DNA from: Aciduricibacillus chroicocephali
GTDB lineage: Bacteria > Bacillota > Bacilli > Bacillales > Amphibacillaceae
Length of the DNA: 64,000 nucleotides
NCBI RefSeq assembly: GCF_030762805.1
Contig: NZ_CP129113.1
Location: 1,812,001 to 1,876,000, forward strand
Direction: 5' to 3'
The notes under the pieces were generated by a model that saw nothing but the letters and a program-made list of their open reading frames with translations, searched no databases and was not told the DNA's origin. The position numbers were made by a program, and so were the translations under genes. The stretch's first letter is position 1. Every line of letters starts with the position of its first letter. This document shows positions 24,702 to 36,281 of the stretch, one piece after another.

Positions 24702-26102
24702 TTAACCAATTGAACCTTCCATTTCGTGTCTGATTAGACGGTTCATTTCAACTGCATATTCCATTGGAAGTTCTTTCGTGAATGGCTCAAGGAAGCCCAT
24801 TACGATCATTTCACTAGCTTCTTGTTCTCCAATACCACGGCTCATCAAGTAGAAGAGCTGTTCTTCAGAGATTTTGGAAACCTTAGCTTCATGCTCAAGT
24901 GAAACGTTATCGTTGAAGATTTCGTTGTATGGAATTGTATCAGATGTGGATTCATTATCAAGAATCAATGTATCACACTCAATTGTAGCCTTAGCGCCAT
25001 CTGCTTTACGGCCGAAGTGTACAACTCCGCGGTAAGATACTTTACCACCGAACTTGGACATAGACTTCGATACGATAGAAGAAGATGTGCGTGGTGCCAA
25101 GTGGTACATCTTAGCACCTGCATCCTGGTGTTGTCCTCTACCAGCGTAAGCAATAGAAGTTGTAAGACCTCTAGCACCTTCACCTTTAAGAAGAACTGCA
25201 GGATACTTCATTGTCAACTTAGAACCAATGTTACCGTCAATCCATTCCATTGTTGCATTAGCATCACATGTCGCGCGCTTAGTAACAAGGTTGTAAACGT
25301 TGTTTGACCAGTTCTGAATTGTTGTATAACGGCAATAGCCATCTTTTTTAACAAAGATTTCTACAACAGCACTATGCAGTGAGTTCGTTGTATAAGTAGG
25401 AGCTGTACAACCTTCTACATAATGTACAGAACCGCCTTCATCAACGATGATCAGCGTACGCTCGAACTGACCCATGTTTTCAGAGTTGATGCGGAAGTAA
25501 GCCTGAAGCGGTGAAGTTGTTTCAACGCCTTTTGGAATATAGATGAATGATCCACCAGACCAAACAGCAGTATTCAAAGCAGCAAACTTGTTGTCCGCAG
25601 CAGGGATTACTTTACCGAAGTACTGTTTGAACAATTCTTCATGTTCTTTAAGAGCTGTATCTGTATCTGTGAAAATGATACCTTTCTCAGAAAGTTCTTT
25701 TTCAAGACTCTGGTAAACTACTTCAGATTCATACTGTGCAGATACACCAGCGAGATACTTTTGCTCAGCTTCAGGAATACCAAGCTTATCAAATGTCTGC
25801 TTAATTTCGTCAGGAACTTCATCCCATGTCCGTCCCTGTTTCTCAGACGGCTTAACATAGTAGACAATTTCGTCAAAGTTCAATTCGGAAAGATCGCCAC
25901 CCCACTGAGGCATTGGCTTGCTATAGAAGATTTCCAATGCTTTAAGACGCTCATCAAGCATCCACTGTGGCTCGTTCTTCTGACGTGAAATTTCTTCAAC
26001 AACTTCACGAGTAAGACCGCGGCCTGTGCGGAAAACAGAAACGTCCTTGTCATGGAAACCATATTTATACTCTTCTACGATTTCAGTTTCTTTCTTCGCC
26101 AT
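24702..26102 (-). CDS. sufB: Fe-S cluster assembly scaffold SufB
   Basis: A 466-aa core subunit of the SufBC2D scaffold on which Fe-S clusters are built in the cytoplasm. It has the SufB/D beta-helix domain, and the C-terminal [22 protein letters not shown] contains the conserved core; SufB-specific features are the N-terminal [16 protein letters not shown] and [20 protein letters not shown] with the conserved Cys. Last gene of sufCDSUB, 47 bp after sufU. High conservation makes this secure. Confidence 0.97.
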   Translation of the reverse strand: MAKKETEIVEEYKYGFHDKDVSVFRTGRGLTREVVEEISRQKNEPQWMLDERLKALEIFYSKPMPQWGGDLSELNFDEIVYYVKPSEKQGRTWDEVPDEIKQTFDKLGIPEAEQKYLAGVSAQYESEVVYQSLEKELSEKGIIFTDTDTALKEHEELFKQYFGKVIPAADNKFAALNTAVWSGGSFIYIPKGVETTSPLQAYFRINSENMGQFERTLIIVDEGGSVHYVEGCTAPTYTTNSLHSAVVEIFVKKDGYCRYTTIQNWSNNVYNLVTKRATCDANATMEWIDGNIGSKLTMKYPAVLLKGEGARGLTTSIAYAGRGQHQDAGAKMYHLAPRTSSSIVSKSMSKFGGKVSYRGVVHFGRKADGAKATIECDTLILDNESTSDTIPYNEIFNDNVSLEHEAKVSKISEEQLFYLMSRGIGEQEASEMIVMGFLEPFTKELPMEYAVEMNRLIRHEMEGSIG

Positions 26103-26149
26103 TTTTACACCCTCCTATAGATGTTCAGTCTATTGTCAAAGCAGTTCGC

Positions 26150-29101
<2,952 letters not shown>

Positions 29102-29129
29102 GTTGCCCCTCCTATCCTTCAAAAAGTTA

Positions 29130-29912
29130 TTATGCTTCCTGTTCTACTTCGTCCTTAATTCCGAGTTCTTCTTTAATCCACTCATAACCTTCTGCTTCAA
29201 GACGCTTAGCAAGTTCTGGTCCGCCAGACTTTACAACGCGGCCTTTCATCATGATGTGAACGAAGTCAGGAGTGATGTAGTTCAATAGGCGCTGATAGTG
29301 AGTAATGATCAGTGTGCCGAAGTTATCATCGCGCATTTTGTTAATGCCTTTGGAAACAACTTTAAGTGCATCAATATCAAGACCTGAGTCGATTTCATCA
29401 AGAATTGCGATTTCAGGCTTAAGAAGCAAAAGCTGAAGAATTTCGTTACGCTTCTTCTCACCACCGGAGAAACCTTCGTTCAAGTAGCGCTGCGCCATAT
29501 TCTTATCGATTTCAAGGAAGTCGAGTGCTTCGTCCATTTCCTTGATGAACTTCATCAATGAAATTTCATCACCCTCTTCACGACGTGCATTCATGGCAGA
29601 GCGAAGGAATTCAGAAGTTGTAACACCGCTGATTTCACTTGGATACTGCATAGCTAGGAACAAACCTGCGCGAGCACGTTCGTCAACTTCCATTTCAAGT
29701 ACATCTTCGCCGTCAAGCGTAATGCTTCCTTCTGTAATTTCATAGCTTGGATGACCCATGATAGCTGAAGCCAATGTGGATTTACCAGTACCGTTTGGTC
29801 CCATTACCGCGTGGAACTCTCCGCCTTTTATAGTAAGGTCTACACCTTTTAAGATCTCCTTGTCCTCGATTGATACATGAAGATTCTTGATTTCCAAAAC
29901 TGATCCTGCCAT
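29130..29912 (-). CDS. sufC: Fe-S assembly ATPase SufC
   Basis: A 260-aa ABC-type ATPase that drives the SufB-SufD scaffold. Walker A GPNGTGKST (near residue 39), signature FSGGEKKRNEI and Walker B IAILDEIDSGLD are present, with the SufC-typical Asp/Glu-rich Q-loop region. First gene of the operon; the upstream gap holds a TATAAT promoter overlapped by a Fur-like box. Confidence 0.97.
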   Translation of the reverse strand: MAGSVLEIKNLHVSIEDKEILKGVDLTIKGGEFHAVMGPNGTGKSTLASAIMGHPSYEITEGSITLDGEDVLEMEVDERARAGLFLAMQYPSEISGVTTSEFLRSAMNARREEGDEISLMKFIKEMDEALDFLEIDKNMAQRYLNEGFSGGEKKRNEILQLLLLKPEIAILDEIDSGLDIDALKVVSKGINKMRDDNFGTLIITHYQRLLNYITPDFVHIMMKGRVVKSGGPELAKRLEAEGYEWIKEELGIKDEVEQEA

Positions 29913-29959
29913 GAATGATACCTCCAGATTCTATTATGAAAATTTGTTGTATGGACTTT

Positions 29960-29992
29960 ATTATATCCATTCTAATTTGATTCTCATTCTCA
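29960..29992 (-). promoter_or_regulatory. suf promoter -10 with overlapping Fur-like box
   Basis: On the minus strand TATAAT occupies 29965-29960 and the -35 zone is covered by TGAGAATGAGAATCA (29992-29978). That sequence matches 11 of 14 fixed positions of the Fur core TGATAATNATTATCA. A repressor bound there would block the polymerase under iron sufficiency. Confidence 0.5.
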
Positions 29993-30121
29993 TCTTATAG
30001 CATTTCATTTCTTTTATCAACACTTTTGGAGCGCTTCCTCAGCAATTGTCTGGAAAAGTCGGAAAACATTGTCCATTCGACTTTTCTTTCAAAAAAGTGC
30101 GCCCACCTAGTATTATAACAG

Positions 30122-30162
30122 AAAAATGCTGGCGTCTCCAATTCAGGAGATGCCAGCATTTT
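30122..30162 (-). terminator. Terminator of the 56-aa gene
   Basis: AAAATGCTGGCgTCTCC pairs with GGAGAtGCCAGCATTTT; on the minus strand T-rich sequence follows. It lies 16 bp past the stop of the small gene and far upstream of sufC. Confidence 0.85.
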
Positions 30163-30177
30163 ACCAGTTATCCAGAG

Positions 30178-30348
30178 TCATCTATGAATCTTACTGTCGA
30201 ATTCAGCAATAAGATGTTTGCACGCAGCGTACTCTCGCTCGCGTTCCTTTTCAACATCCATTCTTGTGTCGAGCTTCCTGCAATATTCCGCGTATCCCAC
30301 TTTGTGACAACGCTGCATTGCCTTTTCCATTTCCGCAGTATAGGTCAT
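30178..30348 (-). CDS. Small Cys-containing hypothetical protein (56 aa)
   Basis: A 56-residue open frame, MTYTAEMEKAMQRCHKVGYA at its start, followed by a charged helical segment (KLDTRMDVEKEREREY) and ending KIHR. It has three cysteines (14, 23, 43). It is bounded by its own promoter-like elements (30420-30449) and a strong terminator, i.e. it fills an independent transcription unit between metQ and sufC. No strong ribosome-binding site precedes ATG 30348. I do not recognise the family. A plus-strand frame overlaps but lacks these signals. Confidence 0.55.
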   Translation of the reverse strand: MTYTAEMEKAMQRCHKVGYAEYCRKLDTRMDVEKEREREYAACKHLIAEFDSKIHR

Positions 30349-30419
30349 GCTTAAACCAGATTGGATAATGAATCGCCCTTTCGTCTTAAGTCTTAATTAC
30401 TCGTGTTAAATCTTGTTTA

Positions 30420-30449
30420 ATTATAACACAGTATATTTAACCGGAACAA
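30420..30449 (-). promoter_or_regulatory. Promoter candidate for the 56-aa gene
   Basis: Minus strand: -35 TTGTTC (30449-30444), 18-bp spacer, -10 TATAAT (30425-30420). About 70 bp upstream of the small gene's ATG. Confidence 0.55.
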
Positions 30450-30463
30450 TGGACGTTCAAACG

Positions 30464-30499
30464 AAAAAACGCAAAATCCCGTAAGATTTTGCGCTTTTT
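30464..30499 (-). terminator. Terminator of the metNIQ operon
   Basis: GCAAAATC pairs with GATTTTGC, with A-run before and, on the minus strand, TTTTTT after. Confidence 0.85.
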
Positions 30500-30507
30500 A
30501 AAATCAA

Positions 30508-31341
30508 TTATTTGCCATCAACTGGTACTACTGCACCGTTGTACTTCTCTTTGATGAAGTCCTGAATTTCTTTTGAATGCAATACATTCACAAGTTCTTT
30601 CAAGTCCTTGTTGTCCTTATCCTTCTTCTGGACAGCAATCACATTTACATATGGTGATTCGCTTCCTTCAATGAAGAGTGCATCTTTAGTTGGCTTTAGG
30701 CCAGCCTGGATAGCATAGTTCGTGTTGATTGCAACAAGTGTGTCGCCTTCTTTTTCATACACTTCAGGAAGAGACGCAGCATCTACGTCAGCAGAGAATT
30801 TGAGCTTTTTCTTGTTTTCAACGATGTCTTTAACAGTTGCTTTTTGCTTCTTGACACCGTCTTTAAGCTTAATCAAACCTTGTGATTCGAACAAACCAAG
30901 AACACGTCCGTGGTCTGCAACACTGCGACTCAAGACAACTTCTGTACCATCTTTAATATCTTTGACAGACTTGATGTTCTTGGAATAGACACCCATTGGT
31001 TCAATGTGGATGCCGCCGATGCTTGTAATGTCATAACCTGTCTTCTCAACTGTATCTTCAAGATACGGGATATGCTGGAAGAAGTTTGCATCTAGCTTGC
31101 CATCTGCAAGATCGTCATTCGGGAATACGTAGTCCTGATATTCTTTAATATCAAGTTTAATGCCTTTTTTCTCAAGTAGCGGTTCAGCTTTTTTCAAGAT
31201 TTCGGCATGAGGTGTGCTTGACGCACCAATCTTAATAACTTTATCCTTCTTTTCGTCTTTCTTGTCACTATCTCCTGATGTGCCACAAGCTGCAAGCGTA
31301 AGCACAAGAAGAGCTGCAAGCAAAGCATACAATTTTTTCAT
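30508..31341 (-). CDS. metQ: Methionine ABC transporter substrate-binding lipoprotein MetQ
   Basis: A 277-aa lipoprotein (lipobox LAAC; Cys20) of the NlpA/MetQ family that binds methionine outside the membrane. Typical regions are VIKIGASSTPHAEIL, the FQHIPYLE hinge and the IHIEPMGVYSKN segment. ATG 31341 has AGGGGG upstream; the longer frame start is not supported. Third gene after metN and metI, all under the SAM riboswitch. Confidence 0.95.
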   Translation of the reverse strand: MKKLYALLAALLVLTLAACGTSGDSDKKDEKKDKVIKIGASSTPHAEILKKAEPLLEKKGIKLDIKEYQDYVFPNDDLADGKLDANFFQHIPYLEDTVEKTGYDITSIGGIHIEPMGVYSKNIKSVKDIKDGTEVVLSRSVADHGRVLGLFESQGLIKLKDGVKKQKATVKDIVENKKKLKFSADVDAASLPEVYEKEGDTLVAINTNYAIQAGLKPTKDALFIEGSESPYVNVIAVQKKDKDNKDLKELVNVLHSKEIQDFIKEKYNGAVVPVDGK

Positions 31342-31400
31342 TTTTTGTTTCCCCCTTGTTTGATTACTTGATCTATAGAATTGAATCATCAGATCCTTGT

Positions 31401-32069
31401 TCAGCGTTTGTCAATTCTGCGGGACAGGAAGTCGCCGATGAATTGGAAGATGAATACTATAATGACAATCAGAATTGTACATACAAGTACAACATCGAAT
31501 TCGCGTCTTTGGAAGCCATAGAAATACGCATAGTCTCCAAGACCCCCGGCCCCAATGACACCGGCCATCGCAGTATAGCCAATCAATGAAATAGCTGTTA
31601 CGGTCAACCCTGAAATAAGCGCAGGCATCGACTCCGGAAGCAATACGCGGAAAATGATTCTTCCAGTGCTCGCTCCCATAGCTTGAGCTGCTTCGATAAC
31701 ACCTCTGTCCACTTCTTTCAATGCGATTTCAACAAGTCTCGCATAGAATGGTGCCGCTCCTAAAATAAGAGCCGGCAACGCTGCGTTCGGACCACGGATT
31801 GTACCAAGTAAAAAGTCCGTAAACGGGAACAGCAGGAGTATGAGAACGATAAATGGAATCGCTCGGAAAATGTTCACAAGAGCCGCTATAATGATATTAA
31901 CCGGTTTGTTTTGCCAAACATTCCCTCTACTAGTGAGATAGAGCAGAAGTCCGAGAATGAGACCAAGTATTAGTGTCCCGACCAGGGCAAGCAAAGTCAT
32001 ATAAAATGTTTCTTCTGTCGCCTGAATAAGGTCATTTACATCAATTGCCGGAAATAATTCATTCAGCAT
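31401..32069 (-). CDS. metI: Methionine ABC transporter permease MetI
   Basis: A 222-aa permease with five hydrophobic segments and the EAA loop EAAQAMGASTGRIIFRVLLPES. The start ATG 32069 is 11 bp inside metN and has GGAGGTG upstream, so the two are translationally coupled. In B. subtilis the gene is also named metP. Partner of MetN and MetQ in high-affinity methionine uptake. Confidence 0.95.
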   Translation of the reverse strand: MLNELFPAIDVNDLIQATEETFYMTLLALVGTLILGLILGLLLYLTSRGNVWQNKPVNIIIAALVNIFRAIPFIVLILLLFPFTDFLLGTIRGPNAALPALILGAAPFYARLVEIALKEVDRGVIEAAQAMGASTGRIIFRVLLPESMPALISGLTVTAISLIGYTAMAGVIGAGGLGDYAYFYGFQRREFDVVLVCTILIVIIVFIFQFIGDFLSRRIDKR

Positions 32070-33090
32070 TACGGAGCACCTCCACTTTGGCAGCTTTAGT
32101 TTCCTTAATATAGGAAAGTGCGCGCTCTTCTTCAGATTGTTCTCCATTCATATGGATTACAAGTGTGCCATAAGCACCGCGCTGTGTCTGGGAGATTTTG
32201 CCTTGAATAATGCTGATTTCGACATTGAAATCTTTCGCAATCCGACTAATCAATGCGTCATTTGCCATTTCACCTACAAAATGCAAGCGCAATACTTTGC
32301 CAGTCTTGTAGGAGTCCACAATGCTGCTCAATCCATCTTCCTCATCTTCAAAGCCGAGAGCTTGTTCGATGAATTTCTTCGTGATGGGCTGCTTCGGATG
32401 TGAAAATACGTCAAGCACGTCACCGAGTTCAACGACTCTTCCAGCCTCCATGACAGCTACCCGATTACAGATCTTTTGAATAACTTGCATTTCGTGGGTA
32501 ATCAGTACGATTGTCAGTCCAAGTTCCTTGTTAATCCGAACGAGAAGATCAAGAATCGAATTCGTTGTTTCCGGATCAAGAGCGGAAGTCGCTTCATCAC
32601 AGAGAAGGACTTTCGGATTATTGGCGAGAGCACGGGCTATGCCGACTCGCTGTTTTTGTCCCCCTGAAAGCTCGGACGGATAGGCATCTTCCCTTCCTGC
32701 CAGTCCAACAAGTCCGATTAACTCTTCAACTCGACGTTTGCGTTCCTCAGCTTTTACCCCAGCAACCTCAAGCGGAAACGCTATATTCTCTCTTACTGTA
32801 CGCGACCAGAGCAAATTGAAATGCTGGAATACCATTCCAATATCCTGCCTGGCAATGCGGAGTTCCTTGCTCGAAAGTTTAGTAATCTCCTTTTCTCCAA
32901 TGGAGATACTGCCGCCAGATGGTTCTTCCAACCGGTTAAGCAAACGGATAAATGTACTCTTTCCGGCACCGCTATATCCAATCACGCCGAATATTTCACC
33001 TTCAGCAATGGATAGATTAATATTGTCTACTGCTGTGATCTGTTTCTTCTTTGTTCGAAACACTTTGGTCAAGCTGTCGATGACGATCAT
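32059..33090 (-). CDS. metN: Methionine ABC transporter ATPase MetN
   Basis: A 343-aa ABC ATPase: Walker A GYSGAGKST (near residue 38), signature LSGGQKQR, Walker B VLLCDEATSALD. Residues from about 265 form the C-terminal NIL/ACT-like domain that senses methionine in the trans-inhibition known for MetNI. First gene of the operon, downstream of the S-box leader. Confidence 0.95.
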   Translation of the reverse strand: MIVIDSLTKVFRTKKKQITAVDNINLSIAEGEIFGVIGYSGAGKSTFIRLLNRLEEPSGGSISIGEKEITKLSSKELRIARQDIGMVFQHFNLLWSRTVRENIAFPLEVAGVKAEERKRRVEELIGLVGLAGREDAYPSELSGGQKQRVGIARALANNPKVLLCDEATSALDPETTNSILDLLVRINKELGLTIVLITHEMQVIQKICNRVAVMEAGRVVELGDVLDVFSHPKQPITKKFIEQALGFEDEEDGLSSIVDSYKTGKVLRLHFVGEMANDALISRIAKDFNVEISIIQGKISQTQRGAYGTLVIHMNGEQSEEERALSYIKETKAAKVEVLRNAE

Positions 33091-33133
33091 CTAGCTGTCC
33101 ACCTTCCTTGCCTACATTCCTAATACACAATTA

Positions 33134-33166
33134 ATGCGCCTTTCTGCAGAGAACAGAAAGACGCAT
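33134..33166 (-). terminator. S-box expression-platform terminator
   Basis: ATGCGcCTTTCTG pairs with CAGAAAGaCGCAT between the SAM aptamer and metN. SAM binding would favour this stem and stop transcription. Confidence 0.85.
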
Positions 33167-33189
33167 GAACGATCGGGCTTGTCTTTATG

Positions 33190-33300
33190 TCCTCTCATCT
33201 GGCAAAGCTTCTGCTTCACTGGACTTGGCACCTTTTCAACCATGTTGAAGGTTGCCGCGGCTTCAAAGGGCCTTTCCCTCCACCGCTCTTGATAAGAGAT
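33190..33300 (-). ncRNA. SAM-I riboswitch (S-box) upstream of metNIQ
   Basis: On the minus strand the aptamer starts CTCTTATCAAGAGCGGTGG, continues with GGCCCTTTGAAGCC and GCGGCAACC, and closes with GATGAGAG, which pairs with the opening CTCTTATC. These are canonical S-box blocks. It controls metNIQ through the downstream terminator. Confidence 0.95.
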
Positions 33301-33359
33301 AGATAATTTGAAATATGCAAATTGATTAAGAAAAATATTATCATGCTACTGCTTGCTCG

Positions 33360-33686
33360 TCAAGACATTCTGTCGAACAATTCCGGTTTTTGCTCGAGAA
33401 GGATACTGAGAATATTGGCAATGGAGTGAAAGGCATACACCTTCTTCCTAGTTTCTCCATTTTCCCTTATAAAGAGACAAGGAACGCTCTCAATTTTATG
33501 CTCATACATGAAGCTTTCATGGAGAGAAGCATTCATATGGAAAAAGATATCTTTGTCCAATGTTGTTTCAATTTGTCTAAGCATTCCTTCTGCTACATGG
33601 CATGTACCACAGAATGGTGAATGGATGAACAGCAGCAAGTCTTTGTCATTTAATTCATTTTGTATGATTTCTCGCAATGGATTCAC
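33360..33686 (-). CDS. yusE: Thioredoxin-like protein YusE
   Basis: A 108-aa thioredoxin-fold protein with active site CGTC (Cys26-Cys29) and the cis-proline segment ESVPCLFI, where an extra Cys follows the Pro. Cytoplasmic, no signal peptide. B. subtilis YusE is in the same yusE-yusF-gcvH-yusI neighbourhood. Its partner is not known. It starts 14 bp after the yusF stop, so the two are probably one unit. Confidence 0.88.
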   Translation of the reverse strand: MNPLREIIQNELNDKDLLLFIHSPFCGTCHVAEGMLRQIETTLDKDIFFHMNASLHESFMYEHKIESVPCLFIRENGETRKKVYAFHSIANILSILLEQKPELFDRMS

Positions 33687-33700
33687 CTTTTATCGGTTTT

Positions 33701-34054
33701 TTATAGGAGAAAGAGCGGATTGACTGCTATCCTTTTGGCGGCTAGAGCTGTAGCCAGCGCATAGTCTGGTGTCGCAGCTACTTCTCTGAATTCACTCGTT
33801 GTATGAATATGTTGTGCATGCGGAAGCTCTCTTGCAAGCATTTTGCGTAAGCGCTGTCCCGACTTATCTTCATCAACCATAATGTAAACGTCGCGATGAT
33901 CAAGGTTGTATTCATCGAGCAATTCATCCAGCTTCGATACCCCGAGCGTGCCATTCGTACAGATCACCTCAATCTCTTCCAGGATGATCTTCTCGATTTG
34001 CCGTTTATCAGACAAACCTTCAACAATAATGACTTTGCTCAGGTCTATATGCAT
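33701..34054 (-). CDS. yusF: Small Toprim-domain protein YusF
   Basis: A 117-aa stand-alone Toprim domain of the RNase M5-like/OLD-small type: IIVEGLSDKRQIE supplies the catalytic Glu and YIMVDEDKSGQRLRK the DxD. Toprim proteins act on nucleic acid phosphodiesters, but this small family has no assigned reaction. The B. subtilis neighbour yusG is absent between it and gcvH; the 146-bp gap there contains only a terminator and promoter. Confidence 0.88.
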   Translation of the reverse strand: MHIDLSKVIIVEGLSDKRQIEKIILEEIEVICTNGTLGVSKLDELLDEYNLDHRDVYIMVDEDKSGQRLRKMLARELPHAQHIHTTSEFREVAATPDYALATALAAKRIAVNPLFLL

Positions 34055-34146
34055 CTTACAGCACCTCCAGCAATAACTTCACCTTATATATATTAATGAT
34101 AGCATGCCAATTATGTGTTTGCCCAATGTAATGAAAAGGTTCAAAG

Positions 34147-34189
34147 CACAAAAAAACCGGCAAGCAGCTCATAAGCCGCTTGCCGGTTT
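34147..34189 (-). terminator. Terminator of gcvH
   Basis: AAACCGGCAAGC-GC pairs with GC-GCTTGCCGGTTT; the minus strand ends in TTTTTTTG. Confidence 0.88.
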
Positions 34190-34200
34190 GCATGAATTGA

Positions 34201-34584
34201 TTAACCTTCGATGAAAGCTTTGTACTGCTCAGCAGTCATAAGCTTGTCAAGTTCTGAATCATCAGAAAGTTCAACAACAAGCATCCATGCATTTTCGTAT
34301 GGAGATTCGTTAACTGCTTCTGGAGTGTCATCAAGATCTTCATTCACTTCAACAACAGTTCCGCTTACTGGTGAATACAATTCAGAAACTGTCTTTACAG
34401 ACTCAACGCTTCCGAAAGAGTCACCTACAGCTACTTCGTCATCTTCTTCAGGAAGTTCAACGAATACGATGTCACCAAGTTCAGACTGTGCGAAGTCAGT
34501 GATACCGATGCGAACTTTATCTCCTTCTTTTTTAACCCATTCGTGTTCTTCAGAATATAGAAGTTCTTCAGGCAAGTTGCTCAT
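34201..34584 (-). CDS. gcvH: Glycine cleavage system H protein
   Basis: A 127-aa lipoyl carrier protein with the lipoylated lysine in [14 protein letters not shown] (Lys64). It shuttles the aminomethyl group in glycine cleavage; in B. subtilis GcvH is also the entry point of lipoate relay to other dehydrogenases. The other gcv genes are not here, as in B. subtilis. Two adjacent ATG codons exist (34587, 34584) behind GGAGGG; the second gives the family N-terminus and best spacing. Confidence 0.95.
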   Translation of the reverse strand: MSNLPEELLYSEEHEWVKKEGDKVRIGITDFAQSELGDIVFVELPEEDDEVAVGDSFGSVESVKTVSELYSPVSGTVVEVNEDLDDTPEAVNESPYENAWMLVVELSDDSELDKLMTAEQYKAFIEG

Positions 34585-34666
34585 CATAATCCCTCCGTAA
34601 TAGCAAGTATCATTGCAAAGTTTGTCTTCTAGCCGAGGCTAACAACTATTATTCTACTATGCTTGC

Positions 34667-35029
34667 TTATTTTTGCAACCATTTTTCGATAAATTCATTT
34701 TCTTTGAAACCTACTGTCACTTCATTGCCGTTATAAACGAGTGGACGCTTAATGAGCATGCCATCTTCCGACAACACTTGCGCCTTCTGATTTCTGTCCA
34801 TTTCCGGGAGCTTCTCTTTCATGTTCAACTCGCGATATTTCATGCCGCTTGTATTGAAAAATTTCTTCTCTTCCAGACCACTCTGTTCCATCATTTCAAG
34901 CAATTCTTCTTTTGAAGGAGGCTCTTTGACAATGTCAATCGCTTCATATGTAACATCGTTCTCTTCCAACCATTTTTTAGCATTTCTGCATGTGCTGCAT
35001 TTAGGATACCAGTAAAACTTTACTGCCAT
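34667..35029 (-). CDS. yusI: ArsC/Spx family protein YusI
   Basis: A 120-aa ArsC/Spx-fold protein with CSTC (Cys11-Cys14) at the N-terminus and GNEVTVGFKENEF near the C-terminus. It matches B. subtilis YusI. Unlike Spx it lacks the RPI-type RNAP contact I would look for, and a reductase role is more likely; the RPLVYN motif fits the ArsC substrate loop. ATG 35029 has GGAGG 8 nt upstream. Confidence 0.88.
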   Translation of the reverse strand: MAVKFYWYPKCSTCRNAKKWLEENDVTYEAIDIVKEPPSKEELLEMMEQSGLEEKKFFNTSGMKYRELNMKEKLPEMDRNQKAQVLSEDGMLIKRPLVYNGNEVTVGFKENEFIEKWLQK

Positions 35030-35095
35030 TCCATCTACCTCCACATCTTTTTTATATATTGTAACATGAAGATACATATGAGGCGACAAATGAAA

Positions 35096-35119
35096 GAGCG
35101 GCCAAACTTGGCCGCTCCT
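35096..35119 (-). terminator. Hairpin after the proline dehydrogenase gene
   Basis: GAGCGGCCA pairs with TGGCCGCTC, followed on the minus strand by TTTCATTT, a weak T-tract. Confidence 0.6.
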
Positions 35120-35124
35120 TCTAT

Positions 35125-36042
35125 CTATTTTTTCATAATTCCCTTCAAGACAAACAGCACGTTTGCTGGTCGCTCTGCCAGACGGCGCATGTTATATCCA
35201 TACCAGTCCTGGCCATATGGAATATAGACTCTGACTCGATATCCTTCATCAGCAAGCTGTTTCTGAAAATCATTGCGAATCCCGTAAAGCATTTGGAATT
35301 CAAACTGTTTGCGGTCCAGATTATGCTCTTTTTCCAGCTTCTTCACATAGCGAATCATCGAGTCATCATGAGTTGCGATTGCTGTATAATTGCCATATAG
35401 CAGGTTTAGTTTAATTAAATGACGGTAGTTCTCATCAACATCTTCTTTATCAGCGAAAGCGACTTCATCCGATTCTTTGTAAGCTCCTTTTACGAGGCGT
35501 AAATAAGGATTATATTCATTTAAAATTTGCAGGTCCCCAAGAGTCCGGTATAGATAAGCTTGCAGCACTGTTCCGACATTGTCATACTCTTTTCTCAATG
35601 TCTTAAAAATCTCAAGTGTTTTCTCACATCTGCTCTCATCTTCCATATCAATTGTGATTGTTACATCGTGCTTTTTACCTGCGTCTAGTATACGCCTCAT
35701 ATTGGCAAAGACAACGTCATCTGAAATATCAAGTCCCAATGAAGTCATCTTGACCGACAGTTCAGAATCAAGTCCGTTTTTGGCAATTGTTTCAATGGCA
35801 TGTACCGACTCATCGGTTGCTGCTTTCGCTTCTTTTTCACAATTTACAAATTCACCTAAAAAATCTACAGTTGCACAAAGTCCTTCATCATTCAAACGGG
35901 CTATTTTTTTTGAAGCTTCTTCAATTGTCGTACCTGCTACAAATCGGCTGGCACCAAATTTCAGCCCATGCTCTTTCGCCATTTTTGTCATCGTTTTGTT
36001 TTTGGAAAGAAACAGAAAAAGATTCCGCATAACCGTTTCCAT
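35125..36042 (-). CDS. putB: Proline dehydrogenase
   Basis: A 305-aa monofunctional FAD proline dehydrogenase (PRODH TIM barrel) that oxidises proline to pyrroline-5-carboxylate and feeds electrons to the quinone pool. Motifs are VKMTSLGLD, RLVKGAYKES and RVYIPYGQDWYGYNMRRLAERP, the FAD/substrate C-terminal helix. Close to B. subtilis FadM/PutB. ATG 36042 (METVM) follows AAAGGAG; the upstream ATG overlaps that site. No P5C dehydrogenase gene is adjacent. Divergent from znuA; the shared 239-bp region holds two Zur boxes. Confidence 0.9.
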   Translation of the reverse strand: METVMRNLFLFLSKNKTMTKMAKEHGLKFGASRFVAGTTIEEASKKIARLNDEGLCATVDFLGEFVNCEKEAKAATDESVHAIETIAKNGLDSELSVKMTSLGLDISDDVVFANMRRILDAGKKHDVTITIDMEDESRCEKTLEIFKTLRKEYDNVGTVLQAYLYRTLGDLQILNEYNPYLRLVKGAYKESDEVAFADKEDVDENYRHLIKLNLLYGNYTAIATHDDSMIRYVKKLEKEHNLDRKQFEFQMLYGIRNDFQKQLADEGYRVRVYIPYGQDWYGYNMRRLAERPANVLFVLKGIMKK

Positions 36043-36188
36043 CGTATGCATCTCCTTTGTCTTCCTTACTATATTATACTCGGAAAGACTCATTACGCTT
36101 TAATCTTAACATGAAAGTCTCGAAGTTTCCCGACAATATAAGTGTCTTAAAATATAGTCTTTTTCGAGGCAAAAATTCCCTCTCAAAA

Positions 36189-36209
36189 TAATCGTAACCA
36201 TTCTTATTT
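36189..36209 (+). promoter_or_regulatory. Zur box 1 upstream of znuA
   Basis: Left half TAATCGTAAC and right half ATTCTTATTT around a central C match 15 of 20 positions of the B. subtilis Zur box (AAATCGTAAT-N-ATTACGATTT). It overlaps the -35 TTTACA. Confidence 0.65.
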
Positions 36210-36235
36210 ACAAATCGTAAAGGTTCCGATATAAT
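36207..36235 (+). promoter_or_regulatory. znuA promoter
   Basis: TTTACA (36207-36212), 17-bp spacer, TATAAT (36230-36235). Both Zur boxes lie on or beside it, consistent with repression when zinc is sufficient. Confidence 0.75.
36212..36232 (+). promoter_or_regulatory. Zur box 2 upstream of znuA
   Basis: Left half AAATCGTAAA and right half GTTCCGATAT around a central G match 16 of 20 consensus positions. It starts 2 bp after box 1 and covers the spacer and part of the -10. Confidence 0.7.
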
Positions 36236-36281
36236 TCGATTAGAACATTTTTCGGATTAGAAATTTCAGGAGGAAACTTAG

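Noticed and set aside
30046-30354. Plus-strand frame of about 102 codons overlapping the 56-aa gene
   Set aside because: No ribosome-binding site, runs through the terminator hairpin, and promoter and terminator orientation favour the minus strand.
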